Shown: positions 47,691 to 57,975 of the stretch, piece by piece
Numbering within the stretch: position 1 is the stretch's first letter
Layout of the letters: every line of letters begins with the position of its first letter
Source of the DNA: Polytrichum commune
Taxonomy: Eukaryota > Streptophyta > Polytrichopsida > Polytrichales > Polytrichaceae
Assembly: GCA_950295325.1 (NCBI GenBank)
Contig: OX485808.1
Coordinates: 684,501-748,500, forward strand
Direction: 5' to 3'
DNA: 64,000 nucleotides
The notes under the pieces: model-generated
Databases searched by the model: none
Told to the model about the DNA's origin: nothing
The model's input: only the letters and a program-made list of their open reading frames with translations
Program-made: the position numbers and the translations under genes

Positions 47691-50600
47691 TCAAGCTCGG
47701 TACTCCTTACATCTACTTCCCGATGTACGGGTAGGAAATAGCTCACCATTCAACGTTTCCAATTGAATTGAATTATTAGGAAAGACCTCATAGACAAGGT
47801 AAGGTCCTAACCATACCGCATTGAATTTCGCCGGAAATTCAAGCTTTCGTGCGTCTTGAATCATGACCATCATTCCCGGTGTTAGGGCCCTTCTCTTATG
47901 TCGTTTGTCGAAAGTAATCTTTCTCCTTCTTTGGATTGCCTCAATATGTTGAGCCGCCATTCTCCTCCCTTCGTCAAGTGCTTCCAAATCGGTTAGTCGA
48001 TTTCGTAAGGATTGACTTTCGGTAAGTCTCGTACTCACGGCCACCCTAAGTGACTCGACTTCATATTCGATTGGTAGTGTCGCTTCAAGACCATAGACTA
48101 AGGAAAATGGTGTAGCACGCGTAGTTACCTTATAGGTTGTACGGTATGCCCAAAGTGCCGCCGTTAGTTTCGTATCCCAATCCCGCTTCGAGTCTATAAC
48201 CGTCTTGCGTAGTACACTCACCAAAATTCCGTTAACCCTTTCCGTTTGTCCATTGGTTTGTGGGTGGTAGGGAGTAGTCTTCCGGTGATCAATTTTAAAT
48301 TTCTCTGTCATCTCTCGAATCAAGTCATTCAAAAAGTGAGTACCCCTATCGCTTACTAGGATCTTCGGCACCCCGAACCGCGAAATTATGTTTTCGTACA
48401 TAAATGTTGCCGCGTGTTCCGCCGTGTCGGTCTTCACCGTTTTGGCTTCCGCCCACTTGGTGAGGTACTCGGTTGCCACCACAATATATTTCATTCCTTT
48501 TGAAGATTGGGGATGGACCTCACCCACATAGTCGATGCCCCATTTTTCGAAAGGAATTAAGGGTAATGATACATGTAAAGGCATCTCCATTCTAAGGTCG
48601 TCTCGGGCATACCGTTGGCAAGCGTCGCATTTCCTTACATAGTCATGGGCGTCCTTAAATAGTGTAGGCCAAAAGTAGCCCGCTCTAAGTATTTTTTGCC
48701 CGGTGAGTTGACCCGAGAAGTGACCGCCGCAAGCGCTATCGTGGCAAGCGATTAAAATCGCTTCAACCTCCGTTTTTGACACGCATCGTCGTAAAATACC
48801 ATCGGACCCCCTTCTAAACAACCTATGGCCCACTACAACAAATTGCCTACTATTTACCCTCACCTTCCTTCTCTCTTCTTTTGTCCACTCTTTGGGCAAC
48901 TTGTGGGTTGTTAGAAATTCCACTATGCCCGCATACCACGCCGGTGTAGAAGTGACCACAAAGAGGCTATCATCTACTAACATATCATTTACCGGATTTT
49001 TTCCTATCTCCTCCGACAACCTAGACAAGTGGTCCGCTTGTAAATGCATACGACCCGGTTTATATTCCACCGCGTAGTCGAATTCTTCTAATAACAAAAC
49101 CCACCTAGCTAACCTACCACTTAACTCAGCCTTGTTAATTAGATACTTGATAGCCATGTGGTCAACAAAAAATACAACCGGGTTGCACATGAGGTAATGC
49201 CTAAACTTTTTAACGGAAAACACCATGGCTAGGCACTCCCTCTCCGTTGTAGAGTAGTTTCTTTCGGCGGGGGTCAATTGCTTACTCGCATAAGCTATAG
49301 GTTGATCCTTCTCTTTTTCTCCCGTTGCTTGACAAAGCGCACTCCCTATTGCCACATTACTAGCATCACAATAGACGTGAAAAGGTTTACCCCAATTGGG
49401 TGGTATCAACACCGGATAGGTGCTCAACCTATCCCGCAATTCCTCAAAGGCTTTTTGACAAGCATCCGTCCACTCGAATTTGACATCCTTTTTGAGCAAA
49501 TGGGTAATGGGCACCGCTATCTTTGAAAAATTAGGAATAAGTTCCCGGTACCATCCCACATGTCCTAACAACTTAGAGATCACCTTGGAATTGGTTGGAG
49601 TTGCCAAGTCGCTTATGGCCGCAATCTTATCCGGATCGGGTTCTCTACCTTTCTCACTAACAACATAACCCAACAACACTCCCTTATTCACTCCCAAAAA
49701 TGTCTTATCCGGGTTCAATGCTAACCTCATCTTCCTACACCTAACCAATGCCTCCCTAACACAATGTAGGTGATCATCCACATTACTTTGTGTGCTAAAA
49801 TCGTCCACAAAGACGGTCATGAATTTGAACAACAAGTCGGTGAAGATATACATTACTAATCGTTGGAAAGTAGCCGGGGCATTACATAACCCAAATGGCA
49901 TCACTACCCACACAAAAGTACCCCAAGGTGTAGTAAAAGCCGTTTTATGGATATCTTGGAGGGCTATGGAAATTTGATTATAACCCGCATACCCATCCAT
50001 AAAGGTATATCGCGAATGACCTCCAACCTCCTCAAGCAACAAGGTGATAAAAGGTAAGGGGAAGTGATCCTTTTGTGTGCACGAATTCAATTTCCTATAG
50101 TCGACACAAACCCTTAATTTCCCATTTTTTTTCTTTACTAAGACCATAGGAGAAACCCAATCCGTGATTTCCACCGGCTTGATAAACCCGGCCTTCAATA
50201 ACCTTTCCAATTCTGCTTTCACCAACAATTGCAATTGAGGATTCATCCTCCTCTCCTTTTGTCTAATTGGCCTCGCCCCCGGAATTAAAGGAATCCGGTG
50301 CTCTACCATTTCCCTAGGAATTCCCTTAAGCTCATCGTAGGACCATGCAAAAGTATCACTAAACTCATCCACCAAATTGCTATACTCCCTAACCTCTTTC
50401 TCCCCCAATTTGGAGCCCATCTTCATTTGTCGGGTTTTTCCATTCTTTAATTTCACATCCACGTACCGCCAATCCGCTTCCGACACATGTGCTTGTTCCT
50501 CTTTGTTCCGATACCAATCGGAAGGCACATTGGGGTAATCTTTCACATCTTGACCTACAACTATCCCCGTAGACGTGGTCTTGAAATGTAAAGGCTCCTC

Positions 50601-53600
50601 CAATTTCGATGACTTAATAATCACATCCTCCTCTTGAGTCCCATCTACATGAATTAAACTAACCTCACCCTCTTCCACGTCATCTACCCAAGGTGTTAAC
50701 CCACCGCTAATCCACTCTTCCTCGGTGAGCACCTCACATGGCTCCAACAATGAGCCCTCTCCTAAACTAACACTAGGAAATTCACTCCCTAAGCCTACTT
50801 GGTGAAATGTAACCATTACATCAACCTCGGACTCGGGGTACTCCCTTAGCCATTGGGCATAATCCCCATTATCCCCATAATTGTAAAAATTAGGACCTAG
50901 ACTTCCCGAGCCCGAATCTATAACAACCCTTTGACCTTCGGGATGGACGACTCCCACCAATGCCTTGCCAATCTCATTCTCGTTTAAGTCATCAATTTCC
51001 TTCTCCAATGGCAAATACATCTCCTTCTTCATCCATCCTTCTAATGAACCAATGGACACTATGACCCTATTACCCTCCGGACCATAAGTGATGGATGGTT
51101 TAGGTCCACCCCAATTGACCATAGCATTCGCCATCCGCAACCAAGGCCTACCTAGCAAAATGGGGAAGGTGTCCTTGTTGGAGTGCATTTTAATGACATG
51201 GAAGGTGACCAAGTACTCCTCACCTCCCGTAGTCATTCTACAATCCTTGATCATCCCCAAAGGCGTAGTCGAACTTTGATTTGCCATATTTATGACCAAA
51301 GGTGAAGGCCCCGTGAATCCAAGTCCCAATTTTTTCATAGTATCCTCCGGTAGTATATTTAGACTACTCCCTCCGTCGACTAGCACATTAGGAACCACCT
51401 TATCTACTATAACAACTTCTATTTCTATAGCTTTCACGTCTCTTCCACCTTGTGATTGGATCCTAGCGGCTATTTTAGCTTTCACCTTCCTCATCCTCTT
51501 GTGTACCGGCATTCCCTCCTTTAATGTTTTCCTTGCCGTGGGTGAAATTTCCAATAGTTGGCCGAAAGTAATATCCGCCTTGAGTGTACTAAGGTCCGCC
51601 CACAAGTCGTACCCGGTAGATCTTTCCACCTTAGAATTACCCACTACGTCGAATTCGTCTACGGGAACCCCCGGTCCTTCCCATTCACCCACATCGCTAT
51701 TATCCAAGTCATGTACCGCATTAGTCCTCTCCCTATCTTGTAAAATTATATTTTCCCTCTCCACATCCTTAGTAGCTCTTCTAGCTACCCTATCCAACTC
51801 GGAGAGATTAATCTCTTCATCCGAAGAGTAATTTCCTTGCTCTCCTATTCCTACCTCCAACGGGGCATCCCCTCTCCTAGCCCTAGTAGTTACCGCTAGT
51901 GCAGGTGCTTCTTCAACCACACCCTTACCCTTCACTAACTCATATGTAATAGCATTGGTGTGAGGAGGCCATTGACTTTGCTCCTCTCCAATTCTCGTTG
52001 GGAGAGGAAGCATGTCATCACATGTGGCCTCCAACACTCCATCCATGAACCTAACATCTTGGGAGTTAGATGGTCCCGGATCCGTTGGAGGCGCTTGTCT
52101 CCCGTTACTACCATTAGGTGGAACTCCTTGTCTATTTTGTATTGGAATGTAACCGGTTGTAGTTTGCAAGCCCGCCGGTGGATGAAAAGTTTGCCTAGCA
52201 TTACTATGGTCATAGTATAAGTTAGGTGGCCTAAGTTCATTGGCCGGTACTCCTTGTGGCCTAGCACCTCGCATATTATCCCTTGCTTGTTGTTGTGGAT
52301 TAGCCACCGGGTAAGGGACATTAATTATTTTGTCCGGTTGGCGACACGTATCCGAGGGATGACTTCCTCCACAATTGCTACAATTAAACTCTTGACCTTC
52401 GGACCAACATTGTCCTTGAGCGTGCCACCTTCCACAAAAGGGATGAAATTCCTTCTTCTCTAAATTTTGGCCACCTTGCCCTCTAGGTTGTGGTCCTCTA
52501 TTGCTTCCATTTCCATAGTGAGGTGGCGCTTGACCTCGTTGATTTTGTTGAGGTGGGTTACCGTTTCCTCTTTGGTCACGGTTTTGTCCACTTCTACAAA
52601 ATTGACGCGTGTGGCCCGGTTGGCCACATTGGACACACCATAATCCGGAAGAATGCCTACCCGACTCAACCGGGGGTGGAGGCCCCGGTTGTTGACTCCG
52701 GATCATTAATGACATTTGATCCGTGAGGCTTTGCATTTGTTTTATCATAGCCTCTTGGAATCCTAGTTGGCTAGCACCTAGTCTTCTCTCAACCTCCTCC
52801 AAGTGTGGATCCGTTCTAGGGGCCGGTAGTGCCAAAAGAGGTGCCGGTTCCCTAACCGCTAAAGGTCGGGGACCGGTGTCCACAATGGCATATGGAATTT
52901 GGTTCTCATACTTAGCGGGTTCTACCGCTACCACCCTAGGGCGTATGGGGATGAATTGTGGGATCAATTCATCCTCCCTTCTCCATAGCCTTTCGTGATC
53001 TTTATCCAAGTTTTCAATATCTCTAGCCGCACGCTTGGCATCCGCCAAGGTCAAGGGATTCCTTTCTAGAACACCCCTAATAGTTCCGGACTTAAAAAAC
53101 CCTTGAATGAAAAATTGCTTTAGCGTGTCGTCGTTGAGCATGGTACCCACAAATCTAGTGCACACTAAATCAAACCTCCTAATGTAAGCCGAAATTTCTT
53201 CCTCCCTTCCTTGCTTCAATGACGACAATGCCCTTAATGCGGTACTTTGACCCACTTCCGGCCTAAATTCGTTAAGAAACTCCCTTTGTAATTGTTCCCA
53301 TCCCCTAAAATGTCCCTCGGCATGATCCCGATACCATTCATAGGCTTCCCCCTCTAGAGTGGTAGGAAACCACACTAACCAATAACCCGGGTCGGTTATG
53401 AGGAAGCTAGCCAACCGTTCGATATACCGTTCCATGTGCCGAGAGGGGTCCTCATCCTTGGTCCCATAAAATTTAGGGAGATGAGATGGCATATCCATCG
53501 CCGCTAAATTTTGTGGAACCACAATTGGTAGGCCTCTTGGCCTAACCAATGGGTCTATTGGAGGTATAGGAGGTATGGGCGGAATTGGGGGTATGGGTGG

Positions 53601-53930
53601 TGGATCCATCCCCCGTTCCTCGGCCATGGTGACCGGTGAACTATTCAACAATCCCCTATCAACTTCTACCGGGAATTCTTCTCTAAGTGTGTAATTTTCC
53701 GAAGAAGTTTCACCACTCAATTTGGAGGGAGTGATCTCCTCTTCAAGTTGAGCTCCAAGTTCTAAGGTGTCTAGAATTGACCTAGTCCTAGGTTCGACGT
53801 TCAAACAACTCTCTATTCTAACATTATCTTGTTCTAATCTATCACTGATTTTAGAGGACCGCCTCTTTCGAGTAGATTTCTCTAGTCCTACTATCAAACT
53901 TGGTTTTTGTGAGCGAGTCCTACCTTGCAT
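47691..53930 (-). CDS. Gag-Pol polyprotein of gypsy copy B, intact
   Basis: 2079 codons from the ATG at 53930-53928 with no break. Gag core at about residues 145-330, CCHC knuckle (CVQCGQPGHTRQFC, about 430) and a second cysteine cluster (CSNCGGSHPSDTC). Protease near residue 847 has VDGGSS in place of D-T/S-G, with partner ILLGRPWL. The reverse transcriptase carries VCVDYRKLN, FMDGYAGYNQI, MPFGLCNAPATFQR and FVDD (near 1372; usually YxDD). RNase H has YCDAS and ERECLA (from about 1515). Integrase has an HHCC finger (about 1720-1760) and a DDE core (GIDYVG, SDRGTHF, NGQTERVNG). The C-terminus is short and has no chromodomain, so it is a non-chromovirus plant gypsy, nearest in style to Tat/Athila. 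It makes particle proteins and enzymes for copy-and-paste transposition. Confidence 0.96.
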   Translation of the reverse strand: MQGRTRSQKPSLIVGLEKSTRKRRSSKISDRLEQDNVRIESCLNVEPRTRSILDTLELGAQLEEEITPSKLSGETSSENYTLREEFPVEVDRGLLNSSPVTMAEERGMDPPPIPPIPPIPPIPPIDPLVRPRGLPIVVPQNLAAMDMPSHLPKFYGTKDEDPSRHMERYIERLASFLITDPGYWLVWFPTTLEGEAYEWYRDHAEGHFRGWEQLQREFLNEFRPEVGQSTALRALSSLKQGREEEISAYIRRFDLVCTRFVGTMLNDDTLKQFFIQGFFKSGTIRGVLERNPLTLADAKRAARDIENLDKDHERLWRREDELIPQFIPIRPRVVAVEPAKYENQIPYAIVDTGPRPLAVREPAPLLALPAPRTDPHLEEVERRLGASQLGFQEAMIKQMQSLTDQMSLMIRSQQPGPPPPVESGRHSSGLWCVQCGQPGHTRQFCRSGQNRDQRGNGNPPQQNQRGQAPPHYGNGSNRGPQPRGQGGQNLEKKEFHPFCGRWHAQGQCWSEGQEFNCSNCGGSHPSDTCRQPDKIINVPYPVANPQQQARDNMRGARPQGVPANELRPPNLYYDHSNARQTFHPPAGLQTTTGYIPIQNRQGVPPNGSNGRQAPPTDPGPSNSQDVRFMDGVLEATCDDMLPLPTRIGEEQSQWPPHTNAITYELVKGKGVVEEAPALAVTTRARRGDAPLEVGIGEQGNYSSDEEINLSELDRVARRATKDVERENIILQDRERTNAVHDLDNSDVGEWEGPGVPVDEFDVVGNSKVERSTGYDLWADLSTLKADITFGQLLEISPTARKTLKEGMPVHKRMRKVKAKIAARIQSQGGRDVKAIEIEVVIVDKVVPNVLVDGGSSLNILPEDTMKKLGLGFTGPSPLVINMANQSSTTPLGMIKDCRMTTGGEEYLVTFHVIKMHSNKDTFPILLGRPWLRMANAMVNWGGPKPSITYGPEGNRVIVSIGSLEGWMKKEMYLPLEKEIDDLNENEIGKALVGVVHPEGQRVVIDSGSGSLGPNFYNYGDNGDYAQWLREYPESEVDVMVTFHQVGLGSEFPSVSLGEGSLLEPCEVLTEEEWISGGLTPWVDDVEEGEVSLIHVDGTQEEDVIIKSSKLEEPLHFKTTSTGIVVGQDVKDYPNVPSDWYRNKEEQAHVSEADWRYVDVKLKNGKTRQMKMGSKLGEKEVREYSNLVDEFSDTFAWSYDELKGIPREMVEHRIPLIPGARPIRQKERRMNPQLQLLVKAELERLLKAGFIKPVEITDWVSPMVLVKKKNGKLRVCVDYRKLNSCTQKDHFPLPFITLLLEEVGGHSRYTFMDGYAGYNQISIALQDIHKTAFTTPWGTFVWVVMPFGLCNAPATFQRLVMYIFTDLLFKFMTVFVDDFSTQSNVDDHLHCVREALVRCRKMRLALNPDKTFLGVNKGVLLGYVVSEKGREPDPDKIAAISDLATPTNSKVISKLLGHVGWYRELIPNFSKIAVPITHLLKKDVKFEWTDACQKAFEELRDRLSTYPVLIPPNWGKPFHVYCDASNVAIGSALCQATGEKEKDQPIAYASKQLTPAERNYSTTERECLAMVFSVKKFRHYLMCNPVVFFVDHMAIKYLINKAELSGRLARWVLLLEEFDYAVEYKPGRMHLQADHLSRLSEEIGKNPVNDMLVDDSLFVVTSTPAWYAGIVEFLTTHKLPKEWTKEERRKVRVNSRQFVVVGHRLFRRGSDGILRRCVSKTEVEAILIACHDSACGGHFSGQLTGQKILRAGYFWPTLFKDAHDYVRKCDACQRYARDDLRMEMPLHVSLPLIPFEKWGIDYVGEVHPQSSKGMKYIVVATEYLTKWAEAKTVKTDTAEHAATFMYENIISRFGVPKILVSDRGTHFLNDLIREMTEKFKIDHRKTTPYHPQTNGQTERVNGILVSVLRKTVIDSKRDWDTKLTAALWAYRTTYKVTTRATPFSLVYGLEATLPIEYEVESLRVAVSTRLTESQSLRNRLTDLEALDEGRRMAAQHIEAIQRRRKITFDKRHKRRALTPGMMVMIQDARKLEFPAKFNAVWLGPYLVYEVFPNNSIQLETLNGELFPTRTSGSRCKEYRA

Positions 53931-54839
53931 TCCATAAGAATCGATCGACCCTCACTTGACCACACATAATCCTAGCAATTCCCCTCTTAATATTTTCACT
54001 TGTCTTGGTGTGGTTATAATTTTTTTAGGAGGTGAGGAAAAGAACCTACAAGCCCACTTAGGTGAAAGAATCCCAATAGGGGATAGGCATGTTCATGTTA
54101 ATTTTTTGGTTAAGTCGGAGCATCACCTCCGCACCTTCCCGCAAATTAACACTCACCACAATACCGATTGTGAGGGGGTGACCTTCCGAGTAGATTATGT
54201 TAAAAGTCGAGGCTTCACCCTTCAACTTCTCACACCATCCACAATTCGGGAATTACCCTCTACAACGGATAACAACAATCACGAGTACAAAAGGCATTCC
54301 TTAATTAGTTAATGAGTTCACTTTGAAGAAATAAACATACCTTGAGCAATCGCATCCCCCTGTGAGTTAGCACTCCCCTCAATCGTGACTCAATGTAACA
54401 ACACCATAAACTTTGTGAAATATTAATTTAATCTAGAGCATGAAATGACAACTCCCAAAACTTTGAGACTCACCCCGAGGTGAGTGTCAAAGTTCAATGT
54501 CCTAAGGTGAATTTACCCTCTAATGTTTTAATGAGCTACTCGGTTATAGGTTCCTTTTAAGTTCTTAGCAAATCCCCAAAAAGGTTGAGGACGTACCTTC
54601 GCCGCGCTCCTTCCTCAAAAATGAATTTGCGTAATTGACAATGCAATTCATTCCAAGGAATAGTTGAAATACAATGAATTCAAATGTAACCCAAAGAGAG
54701 AATACTTACCGAGTTTCGGGTGCTCCTTCCCTTCTCTCAAGTTTGTGTCTCCAATTTTTCCTAGTTGCCTCCAAGTCTCCTAGTCGCCTCCAAGTCTTGT
54801 AACTACCTTCCGCTTCGCTCCCGGCGGACGCACCAATTA
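53931..54839 (-). other. Leader (5' UTR) of gypsy copy B
   Basis: 909 bp between LTR and gag, equivalent to 1167-2075 in copy A. No conserved coding frame in the sense direction; plausibly holds the RNA packaging signal. Confidence 0.7.
54818..54835 (-). other. Primer binding site of gypsy copy B
   Basis: On the minus strand, four bases (TAAT) after the 5' LTR, comes TGGTGCGTCCGCCGGGAG. It is complementary to a tRNA 3' end of the type CTCCCGGCGGACGCACCA. From memory this best fits plant tRNA-Gly(UCC), with about one mismatch. Confidence 0.75.
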
Positions 54840-56832
54840 TGTGAGGCCAAACCCCCCACCCTTAAGCGTCCGTAGTCCGAGTAGTGGGTTTGGGCTCACA
54901 TTCCTCCGCGGTATTGGATTTGGACTTGGATGAGTCCATAGTGCAAGGTTCACCCTTCAAGTGGTCTTGGATTTAAATGGAATTTCACTTTTAACAACTC
55001 AATGTACAATTTCAATACGTATGTGGAGAATGCACAAGTTAACTATGTTATTTTAACTTCCTTATGCTCGGGTGCTATTTTGTCTTTGTTTGCTTCTAAC
55101 GTCCATCCGGCCGCTTTAGCTACACAAGCCCTTAAGGATATCCCTCTCCTAAATGGAGTCCGTGCCGTTGACTCTATACTACCACTTGAACTATCACTTG
55201 TGTATTCCGTATCGCTACTATAAGAGGTCTCACTTGGTGTCTCCATACCGTACATAAGCCTTTAAGTATTAAGAAATACTTATGTGACTTATGTCAATCT
55301 CTCCCTCGCACCTTTGGTCTTTGCTTCCTTTGTCTTGCCATCGCGAGAGTGCTCCACATTCTCCATTAATTTGTGCACGTGGTTTATTTTTAAAGAGATG
55401 ATGCAAGTGTTAAAAAAAACACTATTCTCTATAGTCAATCTCAAATACATTTACTTGTGAAAGCCACACATAACACTAACTAGCATAATGTAACTAACTA
55501 CTTGTTTATGAGCTAATTAGGTAGGCTATCTACTAAGCTCCTTCATGAACCCATCTCTTTACTTTCTAATTACATAAACCTAGCTCCTTCATAAACCCAG
55601 CTCCTTCATGAACCCACAACTTTGTAGTTGTAATCCCCAACTACCTCACTAATTATTCAAGCCCTTAACTAATCTTCCTACCTAATTTCCCTAATTCTAC
55701 TAACAACCCCTTTCTAATCACACAATTCTTCTCTAATCCTAAAATCCTAAAATCCTAGAGAGGAGAGGGGGAGAGAGAATTTCCTAACTTCACTGAGACT
55801 AACTAATCCACACAAGTATATTTTTGCACTCATCACAACATCAAGTGCTCAACTCTTAAACATGGAACTTGCAACCACGTGTATTCAAAACATGAACTTT
55901 AAGTACCACAAATTGGAATCATGAATTAACTTTAAAATCCTTCACGTCAACACTAATTCTACCAAGAGGTCAAGCCCTCTTCAAGGCTAACAAGCCTTGG
56001 CTCTCAAACTAAAAACTAAGCACACACATGTGCTCCAATATGGCTTCCCACACCCACACTTATAACTCGTGGGGTGCCTTGGAGCACAAAGGAAAGAGAG
56101 GATGAGTGAGGGAAGAATGAGGGATTATATAGTAAGCTTGAGGGGGTGAGCACCCTCAAGGCTCACGATAAGCCCTTGAGATTTCCTCCTACTTAGTAGG
56201 CGCCAATCCTATCTTCTAAGCCTTCCTCCCTCAAATGATCAACAAGGATCCTAATTCGAACATTTAACTAGCCTTGGCTTTCTACCTACCACACTTTACC
56301 AAACTTGGGATGCTTCAACCCAAACTTAGCCTCCTTCGCTTTCCGCCGCCATAACTTTCTCCCCTTACTTTCCCAAATCGTCGCTCACCACGTAATTCAA
56401 ACCACGATGCTTAACTCGTGATTTGATTGGTGCTTTGAGAATTTGCTTATCCTCCACCTTGCCTTCTTCCTTGGGCCTTCCCCATTAAGTGGCCATGATG
56501 AGGTGGTCCACTTGTGCGCTCCATGTGATCCTCCATTCATCCCAATTCGAATGCACTTGCCTCTTGAGTCACTTTGGTTGTCTCCATCCATTTGTACTAG
56601 CCTACTCACTAACTACTCAATCCAAGTTCTCCTTACCTATCCTCATTCAGTCAAATCCTTCCGAAGGTAAAAACACAATAACAACTCACATCCTAGCCTC
56701 TTACAACATGGTACTTCTAAGACTAACATTTCACTCTTTTTATATTTTTGTGAAGTAACATGCTACTTCAAAGTGCATCAACTAACGTTTCAAGGGTCTA
56801 AGACTAAATGTGAGCACCCTTTTGGGCTCACA
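54840..56832 (-). repeat. 5' LTR of gypsy copy B
   Basis: 1993 bp, drives minus-strand transcription. The TATA-like element is at 56124-56131. Confidence 0.97.
56124..56131 (-). promoter_or_regulatory. TATA box in the gypsy 5' LTR
   Basis: TATATAAT on the minus strand, about 700 bp into the LTR, followed by a pyrimidine-rich stretch (CCCTCATTCTTCCCTCACTC) like a plant Y patch. It supports transcription in the gag-pol direction. Confidence 0.55.
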
Positions 56833-56837
56833 CATGA
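56833..56837. repeat. 5-bp target site duplication, right of gypsy copy B
   Basis: CATGA, identical to 45632-45636. Confidence 0.95.
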
Positions 56838-57975
56838 CGTCAATGATGATTTTGAAGAGGAAGCTCTAAATTTCATACAAAGTGTACCATCAACTGATAT
56901 GTGGAGCCCTCCACCAAACAATCCTCTAAGTATTTTTTTCAACTCTAGATGTTTAAAAATCTATATAATATGCTTTAGTATGTTGATTATTTAATGCTCT
57001 CGTATTTTATGGAAACAAAATTTATGTTCATCTACTCACTTTTTGATTGCTTTTTAGAAAATGAAGAACTGCCAGTTGAGAATTAAGACGAGGACATTGC
57101 TTCAACACTTGAAAAAATGAGTATATCTACATCCAATGCCACATTAGTAGATTCCGTCCAGAGAAAAATGCAAGGAATTCTCTCGGAATTCTTTATTATT
57201 GAAAAATTATCCATGCTATCATCAGAAGAAGTTATTGCTTTGGACAAAAAAATCAACATGTTTTTACGGTCCGTAATATTTATATTCAATCCACAAGTGG
57301 CGCCAAGAACCATTACTCTACCTCGAAGTGGAACAAACATAGAAGCAATCCAAGCACATGTTATCATGACAAGACTTGGTCATGGAAAGTCAAGAAAGGA
57401 TAAATAAACAATTGCTTCACAAAAAATCCATCAGGTACCTAAAAACATTGTTTATAAGTTTTAAATTTTTTTCTTCATAAACTATATCAATATTTTAGCA
57501 ATGCAAAATTTGCATAAATTGTACTCACTTATTCTAAATGTTTGTAGGTACATCATCCACACCAAATGAAAGTAGAGTGAGGCCAAAGACCACTGTAGAA
57601 GTACAATAACGGAAACTCATTCTCGAAAACAAAAGCGATTACAACTTGCAAAGGTTTTCAAACAAAAATGTCGTGTTTGTGACGACAATAACATGTTTTT
57701 GCATGGTGAAAATTCCACAAAATGCAAAAATTGTGGAACAACAATTATAAGGGGTGAATTACAATGTGGGACAATTGGCACAAATAGTTCCTTTTATTGG
57801 AAAGATGGTAGAGGTTTTTGATGAAAACACAAACAAATGGTATTTAGGAAGGATTTCAAGCTTTAATGACTCGGTATAATGTATTAATGCTAAATCGTAC
57901 AACATAGAGGTATCAAGTAATGGTAAAGTTATGAAAGGTATAACACTCCCAGATGAAAATATATGGTTTGCTTGA
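56838..57975 (+). pseudogene. Degraded gene with zinc-ribbon and Tudor-like pieces
   Basis: Several plus-strand fragments in different frames look like parts of one decayed gene: an acidic piece (about 56838-56925), a helical piece (57118-57405), a segment with paired CxxC motifs (CRVC ... CKNC, about 57669-57745), and a Tudor-like piece (MVEVFDENTNKWYLGRISSF ... ITLPDENIWFA, about 57800-57975). Stops and frameshifts separate them. I do not recognise the parent gene; a chromatin-binding or transposon-encoded protein is possible. Confidence 0.4.

Larger units (their letters stand above)
45637..56832 (-). mobile_element. Complete Ty3/gypsy LTR retrotransposon, copy B (11.2 kb)
   Basis: Both LTRs are 1993 bp with TGTGAG...CTCACA ends, and perfect CATGA duplications flank the element. 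The internal region has an 18-nt primer site, a 909-bp leader and a single 2079-codon gag-pol frame on the minus strand. By eye I find three LTR-LTR differences (45683/54886, 47533/56736, 47610/56813), so the insertion is recent. It is structurally complete and potentially autonomous. It inserted about 36 bp downstream of the LINE's T-rich tail. Confidence 0.97.

Noticed and set aside
50981-51831. Plus-strand 179-codon frame opposite gag-pol
   Set aside because: It is a complementary-strand shadow of the intact gypsy polyprotein.
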